DNA from: a bacterium
GTDB lineage: Bacteria; Lindowbacteria; 2-12-FULL-62-27
Length of the DNA stretch: 18,264 bases
Assembly: GCA_016202645.1 (NCBI GenBank)
Contig: JACQOF010000053.1
Span: 1 to 18,264 of the forward strand
Direction: 5' to 3'
The notes below the pieces were generated by a model. It did no database searches. It was not told where the DNA came from and worked only from the letters and a program-made list of their open reading frames with translations. This document shows, one piece after another, positions 1 to 7,017 of this stretch (positions are counted from its first letter, which is position 1; every line of letters begins with the position of its first letter). Made by a program: the position numbers and the translations under genes.

Positions 1-45
1 CCCCCTACCCCGCACCCCCTCCGCACCCCTACGCGCGGATCAAGG

Positions 46-66
46 TATATATCTTGCAGTCTTGCC
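46..66 (+). repeat. Possible end of a neighbouring RAYT-type element
   Basis: This 21-bp stretch matches the right-hand end of the transposase element further on (3301-3321) at all but two positions, in the same orientation; both begin TATATATCTTGCA. The bases before it (1-40) are C-rich with TACCCCGC-like words, which resemble the reverse complement of the G-rich repeat at 2315-2377. I infer that it is the end of another copy, or a solo end, lying mostly left of the window. The match is short, so chance or a simple shared motif remains possible. Confidence 0.4.
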
Positions 67-101
67 GGGAGTGGCCGATTCATGTACTCTAGGGTGGTCA
101 A

Positions 102-2282
102 ATGCGGTCGTTCTTACGATTGCTCTTTAAGAATCTTGTGGTCCGCCCACACGCGGCATTTTCGGATCTCGCGGCCAATCCAAGGTCGTGGGAACTTTTC
201 GCCGTTGCCTTTCTCGCCTTATTTCTTGAATTGATGCTGATTCGATGGGTTCCATCCATTGTAAGGATTGCCGCCTATTTCTCGAACATCATGCTCATTT
301 CGGCTTTCCTCGGATTGGGATTGGGCTGTCTGGCATCCCATCTCCGGCTCAATGTATTTCGATGGTTTCCCGTTTGCCTGACCATTTTAATCCTCTATGT
401 TTGTTATTGTTCGTCCATCAGCTTCGGCACACCATCGGGCGAACTGCGATATCTATGGGGGGAAAGTACGTTATCCAAAACACTCATTTTATCGATCCTG
501 TTTGCCATCAACACCGTCGTCTTTGTGCCTCTCGGAGAACGGTTGGGTGATTGTTTTTTCGTTCTACCGCGATTGATCGCCTATGCCATAGATCTTGCGG
601 GTAGTTTTACCGGTTGTGCCATATTCGGCGTATTCTCCTATTTGAATTTCAGTCCGTCCGTGGGTGTTGCCATCCCGGCGGCGGTTTACGTGTCATTGCT
701 CAAGAATGCGTCCGACCGATGGGGTGCGGCTGTTTTGATGATCTTTTCAACGATCATTATGGGGTATTCTCCCGGATCGGATGGGATGTGGTCGCCGTAT
801 TACCACATCCATGTGATCCCCTATCAGACAGCCGAGGGTGAACATGCCTTGTATAACCCACCCATGCACACCGTTCGCGTGAATCATGATTTTTATTTTA
901 TGGCGGGGACGCTGAACCCGGATAGTTATACGCCGGGTTCGGCGGATGTCGAACTCGGCCGTCAATATTTTCTACCCTACCAGATCGGAAACAGACCCGG
1001 ATCCGTTCTGGTCCTGGGATCAGGGGGAGGCATGGATGTCGAGGCCGCGTTGCTGTCCAAATCAGACAAAGTGGATGCCGTGGAAATAGACCCGCGGATC
1101 ATACAGATTGGTAAAGAATACAATTATGGACGCCCTTATCAGGATCCAAGGGTCTCCATATACAATACAGACGCCCGGGCTTTCCTCCGACAAACCACAA
1201 ATACGTATGACCGCATCATCTTCGGATTCCTGGATTCTCAATCGCTTTTTACATCGATGACCAACATACGGCTTGACGGGTTTGTCTACACCCAGGACAG
1301 TTTTCAAAATGCGTATGCCCGATTGAATCGATCGGGAATCATGTCGGTCTCCTTTGCAACGGGGGGGCGGATGTGGTTGTTCAACCGGTTGATTAAAATG
1401 GCCCATCGTACAGCCGGCGAGGACAAAGTAGTGGTCTATTTAAATCAGGCCTACGGGGTTGTCATCCTTCTATTCAAGGACGATCCGCATCCAGAACCAC
1501 AGGAAACATTTGGGACTTTCAGAAAAATACCATGGCCATCGGAGGAAACGGGAAAGATTGAGATCTCAACGGATGATTGGCCTTTCCTGTATTTGAGCAA
1601 GCGGTTCATACCCTATGATTATTTGGTCGTGATCACGGTATTGATCCTGATCTCCGTTATTTTTATGGCCTTGATCCGTATTCTGTCCGTTCGCCCGCCT
1701 TCTCAATCATGGTCCGGGGATGGAAATTATTTTTCCATGGCCCACTTTTTCCTATTAGGCTTTGGATTCATGATGCTTGAAACCGCATCCATCACAAAAT
1801 TCTCATTGATCTTTGGAACAACGTGGCTGGTTTCTCTGTGGGCCATCCTAGGAGTGCTTCTCATGATCTTTGGAGCCAATCTGTTTATTCACTGCAAGCC
1901 CCACCACGTCAATCTGAAATTCACCTATATTGCCATGTACATCGTGCTTGCGGTCAATTACTTTTTCCCAAGCCAACGGTTGTTGTCGCTGGACCCCATT
2001 TCAAGATGGATCGTCTCTTCAGCGCTGTTTCTTTCACCCCTGTTCTTCGCCGGATTGATTTTTTCGAAGACATTTCTCCGGGAGAATTCTCCCGTGGATG
2101 CCTTGGGCTCCAATCTGATCGGGGCCACCATGGGGGGATTTGCCGAATATTCCAGCATGGCCATGGGCCTGCGATTTCTGGTCATCGTCATCTTTGGCGC
2201 CTATCTACTCTCCCATATCGCCCTGGCCTATTCCGATTGGCCAAGGCGGTCTATTGGAGGGAATTTCTCCGGGGGACGCTGA
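102..2282 (+). CDS. Membrane protein with spermidine-synthase-like domain
   Basis: A 726-residue polytopic membrane protein with a soluble Rossmann-type methyltransferase domain in the middle. About seven hydrophobic segments fill residues 25-225. The soluble part follows (about 230-530), with a SAM/decarboxy-SAM-binding glycine loop LGSGGG (305-310) and an acidic VEIDP strand end (about 327-331), as in the spermidine synthase fold. About five more segments lie at 535-715, including the conserved-looking FLLGFGFMMLE and NLIGATMGGFAEY blocks. Such fusions are a known class annotated as spermidine-synthase-like or fused MFS/spermidine synthase; their substrate is usually unknown. No speD partner is visible, so polyamine synthesis is not implied. 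The ATG at 102 follows AGGGTGG closely. A weak promoter (TTGCCG, 17 bp, TACTCT) lies just upstream. The gene stands alone on the plus strand. Confidence 0.85.
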   Translation: MRSFLRLLFKNLVVRPHAAFSDLAANPRSWELFAVAFLALFLELMLIRWVPSIVRIAAYFSNIMLISAFLGLGLGCLASHLRLNVFRWFPVCLTILILYVCYCSSISFGTPSGELRYLWGESTLSKTLILSILFAINTVVFVPLGERLGDCFFVLPRLIAYAIDLAGSFTGCAIFGVFSYLNFSPSVGVAIPAAVYVSLLKNASDRWGAAVLMIFSTIIMGYSPGSDGMWSPYYHIHVIPYQTAEGEHALYNPPMHTVRVNHDFYFMAGTLNPDSYTPGSADVELGRQYFLPYQIGNRPGSVLVLGSGGGMDVEAALLSKSDKVDAVEIDPRIIQIGKEYNYGRPYQDPRVSIYNTDARAFLRQTTNTYDRIIFGFLDSQSLFTSMTNIRLDGFVYTQDSFQNAYARLNRSGIMSVSFATGGRMWLFNRLIKMAHRTAGEDKVVVYLNQAYGVVILLFKDDPHPEPQETFGTFRKIPWPSEETGKIEISTDDWPFLYLSKRFIPYDYLVVITVLILISVIFMALIRILSVRPPSQSWSGDGNYFSMAHFFLLGFGFMMLETASITKFSLIFGTTWLVSLWAILGVLLMIFGANLFIHCKPHHVNLKFTYIAMYIVLAVNYFFPSQRLLSLDPISRWIVSSALFLSPLFFAGLIFSKTFLRENSPVDALGSNLIGATMGGFAEYSSMAMGLRFLVIVIFGAYLLSHIALAYSDWPRRSIGGNFSGGR

Positions 2283-2314
2283 GTGTCCGGAAAAGCTTTG
2301 ACAAATCGGAAAAC

Positions 2315-2377
2315 GGGGGAAAGCGAAAGCGGGGAAAGCGGGGAAAGCGGGGTACGGGAAAGCGGGGGAAAGCGGGG
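2315..2377 (+). repeat. G-rich 9-bp tandem repeat, G-quadruplex-prone
   Basis: Units of GGGGAAAGC start at 2331, 2340 and 2349 with a period of exactly 9. Degenerate units flank them, giving G-runs at 2315-2319, 2331-2334, 2340-2343, 2349-2352, 2356-2358, 2364-2368 and 2374-2377. Several sets of four consecutive runs have loops of 3-5 bases, which fits the canonical G-quadruplex pattern on the plus strand. The tract lies about 30 bp after the stop of the upstream membrane gene and runs directly into the left end of the transposase element. Confidence 0.85.
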
Positions 2378-2401
2378 TACGGATATTGCAAGATTGCAAG
2401 A
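2376..2401 (+). repeat. Left 26-bp inverted repeat of the RAYT element
   Basis: It begins GGTACGGATATTGCAAG and is the exact reverse complement of 3307-3332. Its outer edge merges with the last unit of the G-rich repeat, and its inner edge lies 7 bp from the transposase stop codon. Confidence 0.85.
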
Positions 2402-2408
2402 ATACTTT

Positions 2409-3284
2409 CTAAGCCGATGTGCGGCCGGATGCATGGATGACGGTTGAGATGTTTCGTTTTAGTGTCCGGGCGATTTCCGATGGCGGATATCCTTCCCTGT
2501 AAAGTGCGGCCATCAGACGTGTACGGGGGTTCGACAGACTGCGTTTTTGACTTGAGCTGGCCAATAGACCGACGGTAACCTTGGATGACGCCATCATTTT
2601 CCGAATGCGCTCCAGGATGGGCATCCGAAACCTTCGCTCAGCCCGGGGCCACGTCTTTCTGGCCCTGGTTCGGCGGTTCGCATGCTTGATTTCTTCGTTC
2701 GTTCCGACCATCTGCCCCGTCTTCGGAAACTCAGCATCAGCGCCAGGAGCTTCGGCCATCAACTGGAGATAAGCGCGCCGCCCGGCCCCGGATTCGAATC
2801 CCGGCACACGCACGAGATCCAGCTTCCCCATAAACCTCGGCGATGGACGCCCCCGGTAAAACCAGTCACTTGACCACCGATAACCGCCCGCGTATTTGAC
2901 CATCCCGGCCCGGACTGGATTGTTGTGGATATACCTGACCAGCGCCGCAAGATAGCGATCGTTTAAAACCAGATAGGATTTGAATCTTCCTTGAAACACA
3001 TATCCGACCTTCCGATGGCGCCGATTGAATGCCTTGGCGTACTCGATGTGCACCTGCCGAAAAATGATTCCGAGACTGTTGTCTCTCCGATAAATCAACA
3101 GGTGGAGATGATTGTCCATCAGACAATACCCGCCGAGGTCGGCATGGTTGCGGCGCAGGGCTTTCTGCAATAGAGCAAGATATACCCGGCGGTCCTGATC
3201 GTCCAGGAAAAGATCCTCCCGGCGCTGCCCCCGGGCGATCACGTGATACCAATGCTCGGCCACATCAATCCGCGCCTCAGACAT
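2409..3284 (-). CDS. REP-associated tyrosine transposase with DnaA-like tail
   Basis: A 291-residue Y1_Tnp-family (HUH) transposase, related to IS200/IS605 TnpA and TnpA-REP proteins, which nick single-stranded DNA at palindromic ends. The metal-binding HxH motif is in CLMDNHLHLLI (H59, H61). The FNRRHRKVGYVFQGRFKS block (86-103) is typical of RAYTs. The tyrosine in RYIHNNPVRAGM (Y118) is the probable nucleophile by comparison with the family. After a basic linker, residues about 249-288 resemble the DnaA domain IV helix-turn-helix, ending ISTVIHASGR, an extra DNA-binding module known in a subset of RAYTs. The ATG at 3284 has only a weak GGGCGCGAG upstream. No frame breaks are seen, so the protein looks intact. 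Confidence 0.9.
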   Translation of the reverse strand: MSEARIDVAEHWYHVIARGQRREDLFLDDQDRRVYLALLQKALRRNHADLGGYCLMDNHLHLLIYRRDNSLGIIFRQVHIEYAKAFNRRHRKVGYVFQGRFKSYLVLNDRYLAALVRYIHNNPVRAGMVKYAGGYRWSSDWFYRGRPSPRFMGKLDLVRVPGFESGAGRRAYLQLMAEAPGADAEFPKTGQMVGTNEEIKHANRRTRARKTWPRAERRFRMPILERIRKMMASSKVTVGLLASSSQKRSLSNPRTRLMAALYREGYPPSEIARTLKRNISTVIHASGRTSA

Positions 3285-3306
3285 CTCGCGCCCATTCGAC
3301 TATATA

Positions 3307-3332
3307 TCTTGCAATCTTGCAATATCCGTACC
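3307..3332 (+). repeat. Right 26-bp inverted repeat of the RAYT element
   Basis: Exact reverse complement of 2376-2401. It lies 22 bp upstream of the transposase start codon (reading the minus strand), so it may also overlap that gene's promoter region. Outside it the sequence continues CCTTTTCC rather than the G-rich tandem repeat seen beyond the left end. Confidence 0.85.
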
Positions 3333-3353
3333 CTTTTCCTTCTGAAGATGGAG

Positions 3354-5465
3354 CTATACCGATGGAGTCGTCTTAATGGCGCCGAGGAACAGAAGCCCGT
3401 ACTTGGCCGTGAGGCGCGGGCCGAAGCCCCGGATTTTTTGGAGGTCGGCCAGGGTGGCGGGACGGGCGCGGGCGAGGTCGCGGAGCATGGGGTCGTGGGC
3501 GACGCAGTAAGGGGGGACGTGGGAGGATTCGGCAAGTTTTTTTCGGAGCTTGCGCAAAGTCTCGAAGCGGGCGGCGGCGGCCGGATCGAGCGGGGCGTCG
3601 GCGGCTTCCGCTTCTTCGCGGATGACCATGGGCTGCGTAATACTTCGCGCCGGGTCGCGGCGGGATTTCGGTTTTGCCGGGGCGGCCGCGGCGTCCGGGT
3701 GGCGGACTTCGCCGCGGCAGATGTCGCATTGGCCGCAGCGGTACCGGATGGGTTTGCCGGTGAAGTAGTCGAGGATGAAACCTCGGCGGCAGAATTTGCG
3801 GTTGTAGGCGTAGGCGACGATGCGTTTCAGGCGGTTTTGGTCCCACGTTTTTTTGCGGTCGTGGGCTTCCCAGTCGACCGGAAGTTCCGTCTGGCGCGGC
3901 GGGACGGGCCGGATGGCGCGGCCGCGAAACGGGGGGGCGTAGGAGAGAATGCCGGATCGGTCCAGTTCCGAGAGGTGCCGGGTAAGCAGGGTCCACTCGA
4001 GGCCCGTGATTTTACAGAGATCATTCCGCGAGACGTCGACGCCGTCCTGGAGGTCCTCGTCGAAAGCCGATTCGAGGGCGGCGATGAGACGGGGTTTGAC
4101 AGAACCCGGCGCAAGCTCGGAGTCGGCGTGCCACGAAATGCGCCGGACGTGCGCGGGGTTCTCGCCGGTTTTGCCGCGTTCGATGAGACCGAGGCGGTCG
4201 AGGATGCCGAGGGCGGTGTTGATCTGCATGTCGTTTTTCAGACCGAGTTCCCCGGCGATTTCGCGGGCCGGCAGTTCGATCGGTTCGGCCTCCGGGGACA
4301 GAGCCCAGATTTTTTCGTAGAGCGCCTCGATCACGGCGCGAGGCGGGTTGGAGCCTTCGATGAAGAATTCCTGGGTCCGGGTGTCGGCATAATTAAATAG
4401 AAGGAGACCCCGGCAGGGATGGCCGTCGCGGCCGGCCCGGCCGACTTCCTGGTAGTAACTTTCGATGGACCCCGGCACGTCAAAATGCGCGACGAGCCGG
4501 ATGTCGCGCTTGTCGATGCCCATGCCGAACGCCACCGTCGCGACGACGACGGGCGCCTGGTCGTTCATGAAGGCCTGCTGGACGGCGACCCGGGAGACGT
4601 CATCAAGCCCCGCGTGGTAGACGAGGCAGGGCCGCTTGGGGCGCGAAAGTTCCTTGGCGACTTTTTCGGCGTTTTTCCGGGTTGCGGTATAGATGATGGC
4701 GGGCGTGCCGTTTTCGGCGAGCGCGTGTTCGATGCTGTCGTATTTGTCGCGCTGGCCGGGGGAGACCTGCACGTCGAGGATCAGGTTCGCGCGGTCGAAT
4801 CCCGCGAGGAATTCCACCGGCGCGTCCAGCTCCAGCGCCTTTTCGATGTCCTTGCGGACTTCGGGCGTGGCCGTCGCGGTAAACGCGGCGATGGGCGGCC
4901 GCCCGACGTGCTCGGCGGCGCGGGCGAGCCGCAGATAGTGCGGCCGGAAATCGTGGCCCCACTGGGACACGCAGTGGGCTTCGTCGACCACAAAAAGCGA
5001 CACGTCGATGTCGGTTAGCGCCCGCAAAAAGCGCTGGGAGGAAAACCGTTCGGGTGCGACGTAAAGGATCTTGATCGAGCCCTGTTTGAGGGCCGCAAGG
5101 CACGACATCTGTTCGTCGAGGGTCAGCGTTGAATTGACGAACGCGGCGGGAAGATTCAATTTCCGAAGAGCCGTGACCTGGTCGGCCATGAGCGAAATCA
5201 GCGGCGAAACGATGAGGGTCGCGCCGGGAAGGAGGAGGCCCGGAAGCTGGTAACAGAGGGACTTGCCGTAACCGGTCGGCATGACAGCCAGAACGTCCCG
5301 GCCGTCCAGAATCGCGTTGATGACGTCTTCCTGGCCGGGCCGGAACTCCGGGATGCGGAAGCGGCCGGTCAGGACTCCTTGGATATCCCGATCAGACGGG
5401 TCGCATGTTGACGCCGGCTGCGGATCCTCCGGTGAAGAAAGTTCCAGCGCGTCCTGACCGTTCAT
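3354..5465 (-). CDS. recQ: ATP-dependent DNA helicase RecQ
   Basis: A 703-residue superfamily 2 3'-5' helicase used in recombination and repair (E. coli RecQ has about 609 residues). Walker A is PTGYGKS (63-69), the DEAH box is at 161-164 (VVDEAHC), motif III is TATATPE (197-202 region), and motif VI is QEVGRAGRDG (339-348). Four cysteines, C559, C577, C580 and C583, form the expected RecQ zinc site. The last 70 residues look like an HRDC domain, with a helix-hairpin-like KIRGFGPRLTAKYG. Unusually, a winged-helix-like stretch (about 395-530) lies before the zinc site instead of after it. It lies downstream of recA on the same strand, with 133 bp of repeats between. The ATG at 5465 has no strong ribosome-binding site. 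Confidence 0.95.
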   Translation of the reverse strand: MNGQDALELSSPEDPQPASTCDPSDRDIQGVLTGRFRIPEFRPGQEDVINAILDGRDVLAVMPTGYGKSLCYQLPGLLLPGATLIVSPLISLMADQVTALRKLNLPAAFVNSTLTLDEQMSCLAALKQGSIKILYVAPERFSSQRFLRALTDIDVSLFVVDEAHCVSQWGHDFRPHYLRLARAAEHVGRPPIAAFTATATPEVRKDIEKALELDAPVEFLAGFDRANLILDVQVSPGQRDKYDSIEHALAENGTPAIIYTATRKNAEKVAKELSRPKRPCLVYHAGLDDVSRVAVQQAFMNDQAPVVVATVAFGMGIDKRDIRLVAHFDVPGSIESYYQEVGRAGRDGHPCRGLLLFNYADTRTQEFFIEGSNPPRAVIEALYEKIWALSPEAEPIELPAREIAGELGLKNDMQINTALGILDRLGLIERGKTGENPAHVRRISWHADSELAPGSVKPRLIAALESAFDEDLQDGVDVSRNDLCKITGLEWTLLTRHLSELDRSGILSYAPPFRGRAIRPVPPRQTELPVDWEAHDRKKTWDQNRLKRIVAYAYNRKFCRRGFILDYFTGKPIRYRCGQCDICRGEVRHPDAAAAPAKPKSRRDPARSITQPMVIREEAEAADAPLDPAAAARFETLRKLRKKLAESSHVPPYCVAHDPMLRDLARARPATLADLQKIRGFGPRLTAKYGLLFLGAIKTTPSV

Positions 5466-5481
5466 GGCTTAGAACCCCAAC

Positions 5482-5509
5482 CGGTGAGCGGTAATCGGTA
5501 ACCGGTCAT
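5482..5509 (+). repeat. Four 7-bp tandem units (CGGTNAN)
   Basis: Four consecutive heptamers CGGTGAG, CGGTAAT, CGGTAAC and CGGTCAT lie between the recQ start and the long inverted repeat at 5510. Keeping CGGT in register four times is unlikely to be chance. It is a separate repeat family from the 29-bp arms that follow it without a gap. Confidence 0.6.
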
Positions 5510-5585
5510 TCGTCATCCCCGCGAAAGCGGGGATCCAGGCGCCAGCGTCGCCCGTTCTGGATTCCCGCTTTCGCGGGAATGACGA
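5510..5585. repeat. 29-bp inverted repeat, nested palindromes; possible recA terminator
   Basis: Arms at 5510-5538 and 5557-5585 are complementary at 27 of 29 positions. Each arm carries its own smaller palindrome (CCCCGCGAAAGCGGGG and TCCCGCTTTCGCGGGA). The 18-bp middle is unrelated. The type, reading TCGTCATTCCCGCGAAAGCGGGAATCC-like in both arms, is recognisable from intergenic regions of many bacterial genomes, where it behaves like a small non-autonomous repeat. It starts 13 bp after the recA stop and could fold into a long hairpin in the transcript, so it may end or attenuate the recA message before recQ. Confidence 0.85.
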
Positions 5586-5598
5586 GGCGCACACCGCA

Positions 5599-6642
5599 CT
5601 AGGACTCGGCTTCTTCCTGCCCTCCGACGGTTTCGCCGACCAGGGCGGCGCCTTCCTCGCGCAGGCGGCGGCGGACTTCCTGCTCCACCTGAGCGAGGAT
5701 TTCGGGATTTTCGTCAAGATAAAGCCGGGCGGCTTCGCGGCCCTGGCCGATTTTCTGGCCGTTGAAAGAGAGCCACGAACCGGACTTCTGGATGGCGCCC
5801 TGCAGAACGCCGGCCTCGACCGCGCAGCCGGCGCGGGAAACGCCGCTACCGAAGAAGAGATCAAACTCGGCGGTCCGAAACGGCGGCGCGACCTTGTTCT
5901 TGACGACCTTGATCCGCACGCGGTTGCCGATGACGTCGGCGCCTTTTTTGAGCTGTTCAATCCGGCGGATGTCGAGCCGCACGGATGAGTAGAACTTGAG
6001 GGCGCGTCCGCCGGGCGTGGTTTCGGGACTGCCGAACATGACGCCGATTTTCTCGCGAAGCTGGTTGATGAAAATGCACGAAGTTTTGGATCGCGCGATG
6101 GCCGCGGTAAGTTTCCGAAGGGCCTGGGACATGAGCCGCGCCTGTAGGCCCATGTGCTGTTGGCCCATTTCGCCTTCGAGTTCCGCCTGCGGCACAAGCG
6201 CCGCGACGCTGTCGATGACGACGATGTCGACGGCGCCGCTGCGAACGAGGGACTCAGTGATTTCGAGGGCCTGTTCGCCTGTGTCGGGCTGGGAAATGAG
6301 GAGGTTCTGGACGTCGACGCCGAGTTTGGCGCCGTAGACCGGGTCGAGGGCATGCTCGGCGTCGATAAAGGCCGCGATGCCGCCGCCGCGCTGGATGGCC
6401 GCTATAATATGGAGGGTAATCGTCGTTTTGCCGGAACTTTCAGGCCCGAAAATCTCGAGCACGCGCCCGCGGGGGATGCCGTCAACGCCGATGGCAAGGT
6501 CCAGCGGGAGAATGCCGGTCGGCAATGCCTCGACTTCGATCGCCTTTTTATCTCCAAGGCGCATGATGCTGCCGCGCCCGAATCTTTTTTCAATGGAATC
6601 CAAAGTAGCCTTGAGAACCTTCAACTTCTCGTCTTCCGCCAT
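5599..6642 (-). CDS. recA: Recombinase RecA
   Basis: A 347-residue RecA, the usual length, which forms filaments on single-stranded DNA, drives strand exchange and activates the SOS response. Walker A is GPESSGKT (66-73), the catalytic glutamate is in DAEHALDP (about 96), Walker B is VVIDS (141-145), and the DNA-binding L2 loop with its flanks reads [20 protein letters not shown] (191-210). The acidic C-terminal tail (GGQEEAES) is also typical. The ATG at 6642 is well supported by GGGAGGTGG six bases upstream. No intein or frame break is seen. recQ lies next on the same strand, though the intervening hairpin may limit co-transcription. No recX is adjacent. Confidence 0.98.
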   Translation of the reverse strand: MAEDEKLKVLKATLDSIEKRFGRGSIMRLGDKKAIEVEALPTGILPLDLAIGVDGIPRGRVLEIFGPESSGKTTITLHIIAAIQRGGGIAAFIDAEHALDPVYGAKLGVDVQNLLISQPDTGEQALEITESLVRSGAVDIVVIDSVAALVPQAELEGEMGQQHMGLQARLMSQALRKLTAAIARSKTSCIFINQLREKIGVMFGSPETTPGGRALKFYSSVRLDIRRIEQLKKGADVIGNRVRIKVVKNKVAPPFRTAEFDLFFGSGVSRAGCAVEAGVLQGAIQKSGSWLSFNGQKIGQGREAARLYLDENPEILAQVEQEVRRRLREEGAALVGETVGGQEEAES

Positions 6643-6662
6643 GATATCCCACCTCCCATAAG

Positions 6663-6694
6663 TGTGGGGATCCGCACAGGAGACCCCCCGTCTC
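6663..6694 (-). promoter_or_regulatory. Small dyads in the recA leader
   Basis: Just upstream of the recA ribosome-binding site lie TGTGGGGATCCGCACA (6663-6678, imperfect dyad) and GAGAC-CCCCC-GTCTC (6680-6694, perfect 5-bp arms). They are placed where an operator or a 5' leader hairpin would act. Neither matches a LexA box I know (CTGT-N8-ACAG, GAAC-N4-GTTC or GTTC-N7-GTTC), so an SOS function is not claimed. The nearest promoter-like match on the minus strand (TTGCAT, 17 bp, TAGCCT) is weak. Confidence 0.25.
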
Positions 6695-6715
6695 GAAATG
6701 CGAGGCTAACTTGAC

Positions 6716-6818
6716 CAATGGAACAATGCAACAATGAGCAATGAACAACTCGCAACGGATTCAGAAGTCATCGAATTCATTGGCGGTTGTTCATTGCTTC
6801 ATTGTTTCATTGCTCACT
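6716..6818. repeat. Imperfect inverted repeat built from CAATG units
   Basis: The left arm (6716-6753) has CAATG words every 7-8 bases, followed by AACAACTCGC. The right arm (6783-6818) is its imperfect reverse complement, with CATTG words after GCGGTTGTT. The loop is about 29 bp. It sits between the recA leader and the stop codon of the 60-residue gene, both on the minus strand, and could fold into a long hairpin that ends or protects the upstream message. No T-run follows, so an ordinary intrinsic terminator is not shown. Confidence 0.75.
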
Positions 6819-6833
6819 ACCGCCTGTCGTTCC

Positions 6834-7016
6834 CTACGCGACCCTGGCCGGGGCCTTGTCGTGCTTTTCGACGAACGCGCGGATGTCCTCGACGTGCGCG
6901 AGGATCGCGCGGGCTTTTTTGACCCCGAATTTCAGCAACCCGAAATTGTCCTTCTCGTCGCGGTAAAGCCCGAGAAGGGGACTGCCGTTGTACTCGCCTT
7001 CCCTGCACTCGCTCAT
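6834..7016 (-). CDS. 60-residue conserved-looking small protein
   Basis: A small acidic/basic protein of 60 residues. The start chosen is the ATG at 7016, because a strong GGGGAGGT lies 7 bases before it and the codons upstream belong to the end of the regulator gene in another frame. It contains LLGLYRDEKDNFGLLKFGVKKARAIL followed by a helix-like HVEDIRAFVEKH, summarised here as a short strand pair plus two helices; it has no membrane segment or signal peptide. I have an impression of similar small proteins beside MerR genes elsewhere but cannot name a family. Its start lies 1 bp beyond the regulator's stop (TAGCATG), so the two are surely co-translated. Function unknown; a role as regulator partner or effector is only inferred from the pairing. 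Confidence 0.8.
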   Translation of the reverse strand: MSECREGEYNGSPLLGLYRDEKDNFGLLKFGVKKARAILAHVEDIRAFVEKHDKAPARVA

Positions 7017-7017
7017 G

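Larger units (their letters stand above)
2376..3332 (-). mobile_element. RAYT-type element with perfect inverted ends
   Basis: A 957-bp unit bounded by a 26-bp perfect inverted repeat (2376-2401 and 3307-3332) that encloses one gene, a Y1-type transposase on the minus strand. Each end contains two copies of the word CTTGCAA or its complement, so each end is itself repetitive. The unit fills the gap between the spermidine-synthase-like gene and recQ and stops about 20 bp short of the recQ stop codon. RAYT genes are known to be flanked by REP-like palindromes; whether this unit still moves cannot be told from one copy. Confidence 0.75.

Noticed and set aside
3243-4400. 385-codon open frame on the plus strand antisense to recQ
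   Set aside because: It is the high-GC mirror of recQ, with low-complexity Gly/Arg/Val-rich translation and no motif; recQ has every helicase motif.
5469-6353. 294-codon frame overlapping recA on the same strand
   Set aside because: Serine/arginine/proline-rich translation in a shifted frame of recA; its 3' part merely reads through the inverted repeat.
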